A stretch of 64,000 bases of DNA from Gammaproteobacteria bacterium Ga0074134 (lineage in GTDB: Bacteria > Pseudomonadota > Gammaproteobacteria > Ga0077554 > Ga007554): NCBI GenBank assembly GCA_001464965.1, contig LNEJ01000059.1:1-64000 (forward strand). Direction: 5' to 3'. Shown in pieces: positions 18,506 through 27,153 of the stretch (position 1 is its first letter; the number at the start of each line of letters is the position of its first letter). The translations under genes and the position numbers were made by a program. The notes under the pieces are model-generated. The model saw only the letters and a program-made list of their open reading frames with translations. It was not told the DNA's origin and did not search any database.

Positions 18506-21500
18506 TCAGCGTGACTCTCCGAAACGGCGGTACAAGATCGGCAGCAGCACCAGCGTTAGCAGGGTGGATGTGATCAGCCCGCCAATCACTACAATCGCCA
18601 GCGGGCGCTGGATTTCCGAGCCGGGGCCGGTGGCGAATAGCAGCGGCGCGAGCCCGAAGGCGGTGGTCGAGGCGGTCATCATTACTGGCCGCAGGCGCCG
18701 CTTGGCGCCTTCCACCACCACCTGCGCGAGCGCCATGCCCCGGGCGCGCAACTGGTTGAAGTGGCTCACCAGCACCACGCCGTTGAGCACGGCGATGCCG
18801 AGCAGGGCGATAAAGCCCACCGAGGCGGGCACCGAGAGGTATTCGCCCGACAGCCACAGGGCGAACACGCCGCCGATCATGGCGAACGGGATGTTGGACA
18901 GCACCAGTATCGACTGGCGCACCGAACCAAACGTGGAAAACAGCAGCAGGAAAATCAGGCCTATTGCAACCGGCACAACAATGGAAAGGCGCGCGGCGGC
19001 GCGTTGCTGATTTTCGAATTGACCGCCCCATTCCAGATGGTAACCGTTGGGCAATGGTACCCGTTGCGCGACCACGCGCCGCGCCTCCTCGACGAAACCT
19101 ACCAGGTCACGACCCTGCACGTTGGCGATCACTACGACCATGCGTGCGGCGCGCTGGCGGTCCACCTTAACTGGCCCTTCCACGCGCGTGAGTTTTGCCA
19201 CGCTGGCAAGTGGTACATTGTGGCCATCGGGCAGGGTGATGAGCAGGTTGGCGAACGTGGCGGGCGAACCCATGCCCGTGCGCAGAATCAGTGGGGTGCG
19301 GCGCATACCTTCGTGGATAGTGCCTACCCGGTTGCCTTCAAGCTGGGCGCGCAAGGTGTTTTCCAGTTCATCAACGGAAAGGCCGAGGCGACCCGCCGCC
19401 AGACGGTCTATGTCGATTTTGAGAAACTGCATGCCTGCATTGCGGGTAGTGTAGACATCCTGGCTGCCTTTGATGGAACGTACCGCAGTGGCGATTTCCT
19501 CGGCCTTTTTGTTGAGGGTATCGATGTCGGTGCCGAACAGCTTAATGGCCAGGTCGCCGCGCACGCCGATGATCATCTCCGAGACGCGCATCTCGATAGG
19601 CTGCGTGAAGTTGTAGACCAGGCCGGGAATGCCGTCCATCACTTTACGCAGCTCCTCGATCAGCGTCTCCTTGCTTTTCATGCGCCACTGCTCGCGCGGC
19701 TTGAGCACGAGAAAGGTATCCGTCTGATTGAGGCCCATCGGGTCGAGACCAATTTCATCTGAGCCTACCCGTGCGACGATGCTGGTCACCTCCGGCACAC
19801 GCTTCATGATCTCCTGCTGGATCTTGAGATCGAGGGCCGCGGATTGCTCAAGCGTGATCGACGGCAGCTTTTCCACGCCAATGATGATGTCCCCTTCATC
19901 CATGGTGGGCATGAAGGTTTTGCCGATCTGCGTATAGGCCGCGGCCGTAAGTGCCAATGCGACAAGCGCTATGGCGACGACGGTGCGCGTATGCCTCAGC
20001 GACCAGTTGAGCAGCGGTGTGTACAGACGGGTGAGGATACGCACCAGCCAGGGGTCACCGTGCCCTGTAATCTTGAGCAGGAATGAGGCGATCACCGGGA
20101 TCACCGTCAAGGACAGCAGCAGCGAAGCGCTCAGGGCAAACACAATGGTGAGCGCCACCGGGCTGAACAGTTTGCCCTCCAGCCCTTGCAAGGTGAGCAA
20201 CGGCAGAAACACGGTGATGATGATCAGGATGCCGGCGGTAACCGGCACCGCGACCTCGCGCACCGAGCGGTAGATCACGTGCAGGCGCGGCAGGCGCGCG
20301 GCCTGTTCGTGGGCAAGATGTGCGACGCTGTTTTCCACGACCACCACCGCGGCATCAACCAGCATGCCGATGGCAATCGCCAGACCGCCCAGGCTCATCA
20401 GGTTGGCGGACATGCCAAACAGGCTCATCAAAATAAACGTGACCAGCGCGGCCAGGGGCAGCACAAGCGCCACCGTCACGGCGGCGCGCAGGTTGCCGAG
20501 GAACAGCACCAGCAGAACCAGCACCAGCGCGATGGCCTCAAGCAGCGCTTCCGCCACGGTAGTGACGGCGCGTTCCACCAGGTGGCCGCGATCATAAAAG
20601 ACCTGGAGGCTGACGCCTGGCGGCAGGCTGGGCTTGATCTCGTCGAGCTTGGCACGCACACCTGCCACCACCTGCCGGGCGTTGGCGCCGCGCAGCCCCA
20701 GCACCAGTCCCTGCACCGCCTCGCCCTGGCCGTTGCGCGTCACCGCGCCATAGCGCGTCAGCGCGCCGATGCGCACCTCGGCGATATCCGCAACGCGCAC
20801 CGGCACACCATGGTCGTTTTTGACCACGATGGCGCGCGCGTCGTCGAGGTTTCTGATGCGGCCCTCGGCACGCACCAGCAGCGCCTCCTCGCCATCATTC
20901 ACGCGCCCCGCGCCGTCATTGCGGTTATTCATCTCCAGTGCCTGTTGCAGCATTTGCAGGGTGACGCCGCGCGCGGTCATGCGCACATTGTCCGGCGCCA
21001 CCTCGAAGGCGCGCGCCAGCCCACCCAGCACGTTCACATCAGCCACGCCCGGCACGGTACGCAGCGCCGGACGTATCACCCAGTCGAGCAGGCTGCGCCG
21101 CTCCATCAGTGTCAGGCCACCGCCCTCGATGGTGAACATGAACATTTCACCCAGCGGCGTGGTCAACGGCGCTATGCCGCCGCCGATACCGGGCGGCAGA
21201 TCGCCACGCACGGCGTTGAGACGCTCGGTGACCTGCTGGCGCGCCCAATAAATGTCCGTGCCGTCAACGAAGTCCACGGTGACATCGGTGAGCGCGTATT
21301 TGGTCACCGAGCGCAGCATGGTCTGGTTGGGGATGCCCAGCATCTCCACCTCGATGGGCGCGGTGATACGCGCCTCCACTTCCTCGGGCGTCATGCCGGG
21401 GGCTTTGATGATAATCTTGACCTGAGTGGACGACACATCCGGGAAGGCGTCGATGGGCAGGTTTTTGAAGGCCAGCGTCCCGCCTCCCGCCAGTAGAGCG

Positions 21501-21559
21501 ACCACCAGCATCATCAGCAGACGCTGGGTGAGCGCGAATTGGATCAGGCGTGACAGCAT
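18506..21559 (-). CDS. Heavy-metal efflux RND pump (CzcA/CusA family)
   Basis: Inner-membrane proton-driven RND transporter of 1017 residues (HME family), typical length and 12 membrane helices. The fourth-helix signature reads AIGMLVDAAVVVVEN (396-410; Asp402), the AIGx3DAAx3VEN form that I recall as typical of Cu/Ag pumps such as CusA rather than the DFGx3DGA form of CzcA. The periplasmic cleft segment DPMGLNQTDTFLVLKPREQW is nearer CzcA/CnrA, and only one of the CusA methionine triad positions appears to hold Met. The metal is therefore undecided. Its ATG shares a base with the stop of the membrane-fusion gene (TGATG). Works with the two genes upstream as a tripartite envelope pump. Confidence 0.93.
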   Translation of the reverse strand: MLSRLIQFALTQRLLMMLVVALLAGGGTLAFKNLPIDAFPDVSSTQVKIIIKAPGMTPEEVEARITAPIEVEMLGIPNQTMLRSVTKYALTDVTVDFVDGTDIYWARQQVTERLNAVRGDLPPGIGGGIAPLTTPLGEMFMFTIEGGGLTLMERRSLLDWVIRPALRTVPGVADVNVLGGLARAFEVAPDNVRMTARGVTLQMLQQALEMNNRNDGAGRVNDGEEALLVRAEGRIRNLDDARAIVVKNDHGVPVRVADIAEVRIGALTRYGAVTRNGQGEAVQGLVLGLRGANARQVVAGVRAKLDEIKPSLPPGVSLQVFYDRGHLVERAVTTVAEALLEAIALVLVLLVLFLGNLRAAVTVALVLPLAALVTFILMSLFGMSANLMSLGGLAIAIGMLVDAAVVVVENSVAHLAHEQAARLPRLHVIYRSVREVAVPVTAGILIIITVFLPLLTLQGLEGKLFSPVALTIVFALSASLLLSLTVIPVIASFLLKITGHGDPWLVRILTRLYTPLLNWSLRHTRTVVAIALVALALTAAAYTQIGKTFMPTMDEGDIIIGVEKLPSITLEQSAALDLKIQQEIMKRVPEVTSIVARVGSDEIGLDPMGLNQTDTFLVLKPREQWRMKSKETLIEELRKVMDGIPGLVYNFTQPIEMRVSEMIIGVRGDLAIKLFGTDIDTLNKKAEEIATAVRSIKGSQDVYTTRNAGMQFLKIDIDRLAAGRLGLSVDELENTLRAQLEGNRVGTIHEGMRRTPLILRTGMGSPATFANLLITLPDGHNVPLASVAKLTRVEGPVKVDRQRAARMVVVIANVQGRDLVGFVEEARRVVAQRVPLPNGYHLEWGGQFENQQRAAARLSIVVPVAIGLIFLLLFSTFGSVRQSILVLSNIPFAMIGGVFALWLSGEYLSVPASVGFIALLGIAVLNGVVLVSHFNQLRARGMALAQVVVEGAKRRLRPVMMTASTTAFGLAPLLFATGPGSEIQRPLAIVVIGGLITSTLLTLVLLPILYRRFGESR

Positions 21560-22671
21560 CACTCGTGCCCTCCGCCGCCTAATCCCGTCCACGCGCCTTT
21601 CACCGCCGCCACGCCGCGCACCGCGACGCGCTCATCGCCACGCAGCTCGCCCGCAATCACGCTATGGCCATTCTGTTCGCTGACGATCTGTACGGGCTGG
21701 GCGCGGAAGCCCTGTGCGGTCTGCACGAAAATCACACTCTGCTTCGCGCCGCGCGCCACGGCTGCGACAGGCACACTATAACGCGGCCCAGCGGCGGGGG
21801 CTGACAACTGCGCCTCGATGAACTGACCCGGCCGCAGTCTATCAGTGCCGCGCGTGATCTCGGCGCGCAGCAGCACGGTCTGGTTTTCGGGATCCACGTC
21901 ACGCCCGATCATGATCAGGCGGCCCGATGCCGCTGCGGCGGGTACCTCTACCCTCTGTCCAACGTTCAGTCCGTTTACCCGCTCCTGCGGTACGCGCAGT
22001 TCCAGCCACAGCGCATCCAGCCGTGCCATGCGGTAGAGCGGTTCGAGGCGGTCTACACGCTGACCTGCTACCACTTTTTGCTCCAGCACGATCCCGGCGA
22101 TGGGCGCTGTTATTGTGAGCGTACCGCTCAATGCGCGTGTCTGCTCCAGCCTGCGCAACGCGGCTTCATCCATCCCTGCCAGACGCAAGGTTTGACGATG
22201 CTCATTGAGTGCCGACGCCAATTCCTCGTGGCGGCTCCTGGTGGTCAGATAGCGGCGCTCGGCGATGATGCCGTCCTTGAACAACTGCTCGTCGCGCGCC
22301 AGCTCGGATTGCGCCAGCCGCACTTGGGTCAGCGCCTGGAGATAGCTGCCTTGTTCAGTGACAAGCTCCGTGCTGCGGAGGGTGGCAAGCGCTTGCCCCT
22401 TGCTTACCTTGTCACCCACAGCGGCCAGCAGCGCCTCCACCAGTCCGCTTTGGGAAGCGCTGACCACGCGCTCCTGTGCTGGCGGAATCACCACACGCGC
22501 CGGGAAACGGCTGCTCAACACCATCGGTGCCGGTTCCATCTGCGCAACCACGATGCCCAGCGTCTTGAGTTGGACGGGCGTGAAACGGATGTCGTCAGCG
22601 GCTCGCGCCGCAGGAAAGACCACGGTAATGGCGAGCAGGCAGGCCAGATGACGGGCAGTTATTTTTCTCAT
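21559..22671 (-). CDS. RND efflux periplasmic adaptor (CzcB/CusB family)
   Basis: Membrane-fusion protein of 370 residues with a signal peptide (RHLACLLAITVVFPAARA). It shows the lipoyl-like half motifs (VEALLAAVGDKVSKGQALATL ... ITAPIAGIVLEQKVVAGQRV) around a helical hairpin (about 115-190), then beta-barrel domains. It bridges the RND pump and the outer-membrane channel. No N-terminal His-rich or Met-rich metal-binding extension is seen. Its ATG overlaps the stop of the channel gene by four bases and its stop overlaps the pump start. Confidence 0.9.
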   Translation of the reverse strand: MRKITARHLACLLAITVVFPAARAADDIRFTPVQLKTLGIVVAQMEPAPMVLSSRFPARVVIPPAQERVVSASQSGLVEALLAAVGDKVSKGQALATLRSTELVTEQGSYLQALTQVRLAQSELARDEQLFKDGIIAERRYLTTRSRHEELASALNEHRQTLRLAGMDEAALRRLEQTRALSGTLTITAPIAGIVLEQKVVAGQRVDRLEPLYRMARLDALWLELRVPQERVNGLNVGQRVEVPAAAASGRLIMIGRDVDPENQTVLLRAEITRGTDRLRPGQFIEAQLSAPAAGPRYSVPVAAVARGAKQSVIFVQTAQGFRAQPVQIVSEQNGHSVIAGELRGDERVAVRGVAAVKGAWTGLGGGGHE

Positions 22672-23939
22672 GGTATTTCTCCAGCGGCTTGGTTATAGCG
22701 CGCGATATTTCTTTGTAATTGCAGTCCAAGCTGCTGTTCGGCGCGTTCTGCGGCAAACGCCAGGGTCTGTACACGCAGCAGGGTCACCAGATCAATCTCT
22801 CCGATGGCGAAGGCCTTTTTCATCAGGCGCAGGTTTTCCTGCGCTAGGCGATTTTGCTCAACGGCCAGATCAAACTCGGCGCGCGCCAGCGCCAGTCTGT
22901 GCTCCGCTTCATCCAAAGCCAGATCCAGTTCGCGTTTGAGCGCATCGCGCGTACTCTGCGCCTCGGCCTGGGCCACCACCGACGCGGCCAGCCGGGGACC
23001 AGCATGTGCCGTGCTGTGCAGGGGCAGGGTCAGGGCGATGCCGACGCTATCGTTAATCTCGCTGCGGCGCGTTGACTTCTCATGGCGGGCACCCAGAGTA
23101 AGCACGGGATTGCCGCGCCGCTCCTGCCTGGCCAGTTGAGTCTCGGCGGCGGCCTGCGCCACGCGGCTTTGACCGTCGGCAAGCAGGGGGTGATCGTCAG
23201 TGACGGCGATTTGCGTTGACGGGGCCTCGTTACGCACCGCCGGCAGTGCTTCAATGCCTGTCAACATTTCATAACGGTGCAGTGCGTGCTTGAGTTCGGT
23301 ATGGGCACGCAGGTATTGCGCCTGGCGGCGCAGTGTTTCGTCCTGCGCCAGCAGCAGATCGACCCTGGCCAGTTCGCCTGCCGTCATGCGCTTGCGCACA
23401 TCCTGCTCCAGGGCCTGTGCAGCACGCCATTGCTGCTCCGCCAGCACCAGATCGTTTTCCATCAGGGCCACATCCCACAGACGCTCGCGTACCTGCCCGG
23501 CCACCTCCAGCCGCAGGGCGTGCTCCAATGCCTTCAGCCCCATACCCGCTTGATCGGCGGCCGCTCTTCTCGCCTGTTTCTGTCCGAGCAGCCACAGCGG
23601 CATCTGAACGCCGCCCTCCCATTCGGTCAGCCCATCACGGCTGCCGATCTGATCGCTCTGGTGGCGCAGCACCAGCGCCGTGGGACCTGCCAGCGGGTTG
23701 CCCGCCTGGCGGCGCAGTGCATCCACCTGCTCCCCACGCGGCGCGATTACCTGCTGGCGCGGATAACGCTCAAAGGCTTGCAGAGTCACGTCATGCAATG
23801 TCAGGCTCGGGTCTACCGGCACACGGATGGCATCTTCGGCAGGAGGCGCCGCCAGGGCATGGCCCGTCAGGCAGATCCAAAGCGCCATACCCCAGATATG
23901 GAAAGACGGCGCCGCACCCCGCAAGGGCATCAGTCGCAT
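22668..23939 (-). CDS. Outer-membrane efflux channel of metal pump (CzcC/TolC family)
   Basis: TolC-like outer-membrane factor of 423 residues, with a signal peptide ending at HALAAPP and two Ala/Gln/Glu/Arg-rich coiled-coil repeats (about 110-215 and 300-410) that form the periplasmic tunnel. The final motif GEIDLVTLLRVQTLAFAAERAEQQLG is typical of CzcC-type channels. GGAG is 5 bases before the ATG. First gene of the three pump genes; the small His-containing protein gene lies 97 bases upstream on the same strand. Confidence 0.9.
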   Translation of the reverse strand: MRLMPLRGAAPSFHIWGMALWICLTGHALAAPPAEDAIRVPVDPSLTLHDVTLQAFERYPRQQVIAPRGEQVDALRRQAGNPLAGPTALVLRHQSDQIGSRDGLTEWEGGVQMPLWLLGQKQARRAAADQAGMGLKALEHALRLEVAGQVRERLWDVALMENDLVLAEQQWRAAQALEQDVRKRMTAGELARVDLLLAQDETLRRQAQYLRAHTELKHALHRYEMLTGIEALPAVRNEAPSTQIAVTDDHPLLADGQSRVAQAAAETQLARQERRGNPVLTLGARHEKSTRRSEINDSVGIALTLPLHSTAHAGPRLAASVVAQAEAQSTRDALKRELDLALDEAEHRLALARAEFDLAVEQNRLAQENLRLMKKAFAIGEIDLVTLLRVQTLAFAAERAEQQLGLQLQRNIARYNQAAGEIP

Positions 23940-24030
23940 AAAATCTCCGCATTAATGAAATGAATTACCGCCACCGTAAGGAACGGCAGCACACCATCAG
24001 CAGGATATCCTGCCAGAGGTTAAAGCAGGC

Positions 24031-24062
24031 TTAAACCTAAAAACCGAAGTTTTTAGGTTTAA
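24031..24062 (-). terminator. UUCG-capped hairpin over a stop codon
   Basis: Perfect 14-bp stem (24031-24044 with 24049-24062) with, on the minus strand, a C-UUCG-G tetraloop. The TAG of the gene at 24037-24492 lies inside the right arm. There is no U-run after it in the minus direction, so it could be an attenuator or an mRNA processing or stability element between this gene and czcC rather than a full terminator. Confidence 0.6.
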
Positions 24063-24492
24063 TGAACGGGGGAGCGCGCGGCGCGCAAGGGGAGGTGTGA
24101 GGGCAGGGCTGGCATGACGGGACACTATTCAGCGCAAGGTGTTGCAACACCATCGGGGCCGGAAACACCGGGATGGAGGGAGGGGCACCCGCGGGCGGGC
24201 TCTTCTTGGCCTTGAAAGGCGGAACCTCAGCCAGACCGCCTTCGATGCCGATGGGCATTCCAACGGCGGCAGGCACTGTGTCAATGGCTGAGGCATCATC
24301 CGCGCCGGCGCTGGCGCCATAATCAACGCCACCCTTTTTCAGATGGACAGGCAGCACATGGATATGCACCCCCATCACGGCGGCCGGACCAGCGCCGTCA
24401 TCACCGCCCACATGCGCATGGACCAACGGGGCCATCACCTGGAGTACCACGATCCAAAAAATCAGAAACAAATCGCTACAGCGTTTCAACAT
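24037..24492 (-). CDS. Secreted His-containing small protein upstream of metal efflux operon
   Basis: A 151-residue protein with an N-terminal signal (LFLIFWIVVLQVMAPLVHA) and, right after it, His motifs HAHVGG and GVHIHVLPVHL, followed by an Ala/Pro/Gly-rich disordered tail with CQPC near the end. I do not recognise a named family; proteins with this layout often precede Czc/Cus operons and are assumed to bind metal in the periplasm. Its position, same strand and 97 bases before the outer-membrane channel gene, supports a role in metal handling. The C-terminal residues PKNFGF and the stop fall within a strong hairpin. Confidence 0.65.
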   Translation of the reverse strand: MLKRCSDLFLIFWIVVLQVMAPLVHAHVGGDDGAGPAAVMGVHIHVLPVHLKKGGVDYGASAGADDASAIDTVPAAVGMPIGIEGGLAEVPPFKAKKSPPAGAPPSIPVFPAPMVLQHLALNSVPSCQPCPHTSPCAPRAPPFIKPKNFGF

Positions 24493-24562
24493 TGAATGCC
24501 TATCGCCTGGATGCCTCGGAACACAACGGATGCTTCATACTGTAACATAGCCGCCGGATTTC

Positions 24563-24895
24563 AACCCAAATAATCCATTAGCCGAATTGGGTCATTCTGT
24601 GTAGGATGGTCAACCGCGATTCCTAAATAGTTTCTACGCCACGGAAGCGGCGCTGGGCTTTGCCATGCTGGCCCACAACCATTTCGACAGGCCGCGATGC
24701 GCGCCAAGATTCAACCGGCGCTGGAAACATTATACCAACAGGTGTTAGCGACCGGTGCATTCTGGCATCGTAACCCGAAACAGAGCCAATTGTTGCTCGC
24801 CGTCTCGCGACGACGAAGGGCGTGGTTCGACGGGTTATGGGCAAACGCCGGTTATCCCCATTGAGACGAAAATCGGCTAATGGATTATTTGGGTT
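24563..24895. mobile_element. 333-bp inverted-repeat element with a coding fragment
   Basis: Perfect 23-bp terminal inverted repeats (24563-24585 and 24873-24895, starting AACCCAAATAATCC) enclose 287 bp. Inside is an open frame without upstream start (24631-24864, 77 codons) whose latter part, from an ATG at 24697, reads like real protein. It looks like a non-autonomous element or a decayed small transposon carrying a gene fragment. No target duplication is obvious. The right end lies 22 bases before the ATG of the next gene, so the element may supply part of its promoter. It fills most of the 425-bp gap 24493-24917. Confidence 0.75.
24631..24864 (+). pseudogene. Gene fragment inside the inverted-repeat element
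   Basis: Stop-to-stop frame of 77 codons with no start near its 5' end; an internal ATG at 24697 would give 55 residues. The segments KIQPALETLYQQVLATGAFW, NPKQSQLLLAVSRRRRAWF and DGLWANAGYPH have protein-like composition. I do not recognise the parent protein. It may be the tail of a larger gene captured between the terminal repeats. Expression is doubtful. Confidence 0.4.
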
Positions 24896-24917
24896 AAATA
24901 TAACGGTCGGGAGTAAT

Positions 24918-25520
24918 ATGAATAAAAATAAAATCATTTCATCTATCACGTTGTTGGCGGCCGGAGTGCTGGGCGTAACCGGGTCTGAAGCGAAGGAGTA
25001 TCGTTGTAATCTGGTGAGTGGCAGTGTGATTTTGGTGCCTGATGCCGGGTGTGATATCAAAAAAGCTTACCCAGGTTTTGCCTACGTTGGGTTGCCGGGC
25101 ACCTGTTTCTCAGCGAGTATGACGATGGGGAAACAGAAGTTTTCCGGTGTTGCGGGGTTGACAACTGAGGCGGTGACTCATCCCTTGGAAGGTTCGCAAT
25201 CGCAGCGTGGCACTCCGGCAATGCTGAAGGAGGAGAGCCTTCCTGCGGTTACGAATGAGTTTGGTTTTGTTGAGTCGCGGCGGCTTTTTACTGGAAGAAC
25301 TGCGTTATCCCTTGCTGGCGGGAAAGTCTATACGGCTGATGCCGGTGTTGCTGCAGGGGCTTCTTCCACTGAGCAAATGTTGATCACAGGTGGTAGTGGT
25401 GTCTATGAGGGTGCAACGGGCACTATCTATGCGAGCGGTGATCTTGTTGGGAAAGGAGGCGAGTATTTTGGTAAAATCTGTACGCCTGTTTCGCCATCAG
25501 CCCGAAGGGGCGATGGTTGA
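24918..25520 (+). CDS. Secreted 200-residue protein, allene-oxide-cyclase-barrel-like (uncertain)
   Basis: Exported protein with a signal peptide (KIISSITLLAAGVLGVTGSEA, about 5-25). After two Cys-containing stretches (YRCNLV, PDAGCDIKKAYPGF, PGTCFS) comes a long insertion and then ITGGSGVYEGATGTIYASGDL, a pattern seen in beta-barrel proteins of the allene oxide cyclase/dirigent type; I rate that match as weak. The ATG at 24918 has GGGAG upstream. Base use is AT-richer than flanking genes, and the start lies directly behind an inverted-repeat element, which together hint at horizontal acquisition. A terminator follows. Confidence 0.7.
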   Translation: MNKNKIISSITLLAAGVLGVTGSEAKEYRCNLVSGSVILVPDAGCDIKKAYPGFAYVGLPGTCFSASMTMGKQKFSGVAGLTTEAVTHPLEGSQSQRGTPAMLKEESLPAVTNEFGFVESRRLFTGRTALSLAGGKVYTADAGVAAGASSTEQMLITGGSGVYEGATGTIYASGDLVGKGGEYFGKICTPVSPSARRGDG

Positions 25521-25535
25521 AGTCTGACTGACAAT

Positions 25536-25562
25536 GAAAAGGCCGCTGTTTGCGGCCTTTTC
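25536..25562 (+). terminator. Rho-independent terminator
   Basis: Eleven-bp perfect stem (25536-25546 with 25552-25562) with a TGTTT loop; the arm GCGGCC is followed by TTTT. It lies 15 bases after the stop of the secreted-protein gene. The following 25563-25774 is a 212-bp AT-richer gap that should hold the glmU promoter; no specific boxes are convincing. Confidence 0.85.
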
Positions 25563-25774
25563 ACATTTTCGGCATGGTATGCGATTTAAAGCCCATGAGA
25601 AACCGAATTAATGTCATTTTGTGCGGCTAAAATGTGGTTTTAACTGTGCTTCCAATAGATGTAAATGTAAACCATGGTTTTTATTTTGCAAGTCTGGGCA
25701 TCAAGCGTCCTGCGAGTTTCTCCAGGACGGCATTTTGGCATTTTTAACTCCTTTTCATTCCGTCGGTTATCGCT

Positions 25775-27142
25775 ATGAGTCTTAACGTCATTATTCTCGC
25801 GGCAGGTGCGGGGACGCGGATGCGTTCCAAATTGCCCAAGGTGTTGCATGAAGTGGGTGGCAAGCCCATGCTGGAGCATGTGGTGGATGCCGCACGGCAA
25901 CTCGATGCGCGGCGTATCCAGGTAGTGTACGGCCATGGCGGCGAGGCGGTGCGCTCAGCGCTTGCCCATCTGGAGGTGGTCTGGGTGGAACAGGGCGAAC
26001 AGCTCGGTACCGGCCACGCGGTAGCTCAGACGCTGCCTCATATGGGGGCGGGCGATACGGTGCTGGTGCTGTATGGCGATGTGCCGTTGATCAGCGCCGG
26101 GACGCTGCAGCAGGTGGTCGCTGTCGCGCAACAGGATAGTCTGGGCCTGTTGACGGTGCGGCTGGATGATCCGCGTGGCTACGGCAGGATTGTGCGTGAT
26201 GGTCAGGGTAGCGTGGTGCGCATTGTCGAGGAGAAGGACGCCAGCGCAGAAGAGCGCGCCATTGCCGAGATCAATACAGGGATGCTGGCAGTTTCGGGCG
26301 AGAGGCTCCAGAAATGGCTGGCGGTTCTCGACAACAACAACGCCCAGGGTGAATATTACCTCACCGATATCATCGCCATGGCGGTGCGCGATGGCGTGAA
26401 GGTCAGTACCGTTGCGCCACTCTGGGTGGCCGAGGTCATGGGGGTCAACAACCGGATGCAACTGGCGGAGGTGGAGCGCCATTACCAGCGTGCCCAGGCT
26501 GAACGCTTGATGCTTGCTGGCATCACTTTGCGTGATCCGGCGCGCTTTGATGTGCGCGGTGAGCTGAGCGCGGGCAGTGATGTGACGATTGATGTGAATG
26601 TGGTGATAGAAGGCAAGGTGGTGCTGGGCAACGGCGTGCGGATCGGGCCGAATGTGATGCTGCGCAATGCCACCATCGGGGATGATGTGGAGATTCTGGC
26701 GCAGTGCGTGATCGAGGACGCCGTGATTGGCGCACACTGTCGCATTGGGCCGTTTGCCCGCATCCGCCCTGAGACGCGCCTGGCCTCCGATGTGCATATC
26801 GGCAATTTTGTCGAGATCAAAAAGTCGGAGATCGGCCAGGGCTCCAAGATCAATCATCTGAGCTATGTGGGCGATGCCACAGTGGGTGGCAACGTGAATA
26901 TCGGCGCGGGCACGATTACCTGTAATTACGATGGCGCGAACAAACATCGCACCATCATCGGCAATGATGTGTTTGTCGGCTCCAGTACCCAGCTTGTTGC
27001 GCCAGTGACGGTGGGTGACGGTGCGACGATAGGCGCAGGCTCCACCATCACCCGCGATGCCCCACCGGGTGAGTTGACGCTGAGCCGTGCGCCGCAACAA
27101 ACACGCCTTGGGTGGAAACGCCCCGTAAAAAAGAAAAAATAG
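25775..27142 (+). CDS. glmU: Bifunctional GlcN-1-P acetyltransferase / UDP-GlcNAc pyrophosphorylase
   Basis: GlmU, 455 residues, makes UDP-GlcNAc for peptidoglycan and lipopolysaccharide. The N-terminal uridyltransferase has the LAAGAGTRMRSKLPKVLHEV nucleotide loop (8-27), GTGHAV and YGDVPLI. The C-terminal half is a left-handed beta-helix of hexapeptide repeats with RIGPFARIRPET and the acetyl-CoA-site region GAGTITCNYDGANKHRT. The C-terminus ends in a lysine run. It is 11 bases upstream of glmS, so the two steps of amino-sugar synthesis are co-transcribed. Confidence 0.97.
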   Translation: MSLNVIILAAGAGTRMRSKLPKVLHEVGGKPMLEHVVDAARQLDARRIQVVYGHGGEAVRSALAHLEVVWVEQGEQLGTGHAVAQTLPHMGAGDTVLVLYGDVPLISAGTLQQVVAVAQQDSLGLLTVRLDDPRGYGRIVRDGQGSVVRIVEEKDASAEERAIAEINTGMLAVSGERLQKWLAVLDNNNAQGEYYLTDIIAMAVRDGVKVSTVAPLWVAEVMGVNNRMQLAEVERHYQRAQAERLMLAGITLRDPARFDVRGELSAGSDVTIDVNVVIEGKVVLGNGVRIGPNVMLRNATIGDDVEILAQCVIEDAVIGAHCRIGPFARIRPETRLASDVHIGNFVEIKKSEIGQGSKINHLSYVGDATVGGNVNIGAGTITCNYDGANKHRTIIGNDVFVGSSTQLVAPVTVGDGATIGAGSTITRDAPPGELTLSRAPQQTRLGWKRPVKKKK

Positions 27143-27153
27143 GAGATTAGATC

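Noticed and set aside
20186-21496. Very long open frame on the plus strand (about 436 codons) opposite the RND pump gene
   Set aside because: The minus-strand pump has complete domain motifs and family length; the plus-strand frame has no recognisable motif and His/Gln/Arg-heavy composition typical of antisense shadow in GC-rich DNA.
24563-24895. Target-site duplication of the inverted-repeat element
   Set aside because: Flanking bases do not repeat convincingly on either side.
25955-27100. 381-codon open frame on the minus strand opposite glmU
   Set aside because: glmU is intact on the plus strand with all family motifs; the antisense frame has low-complexity His/Arg composition and no family match.
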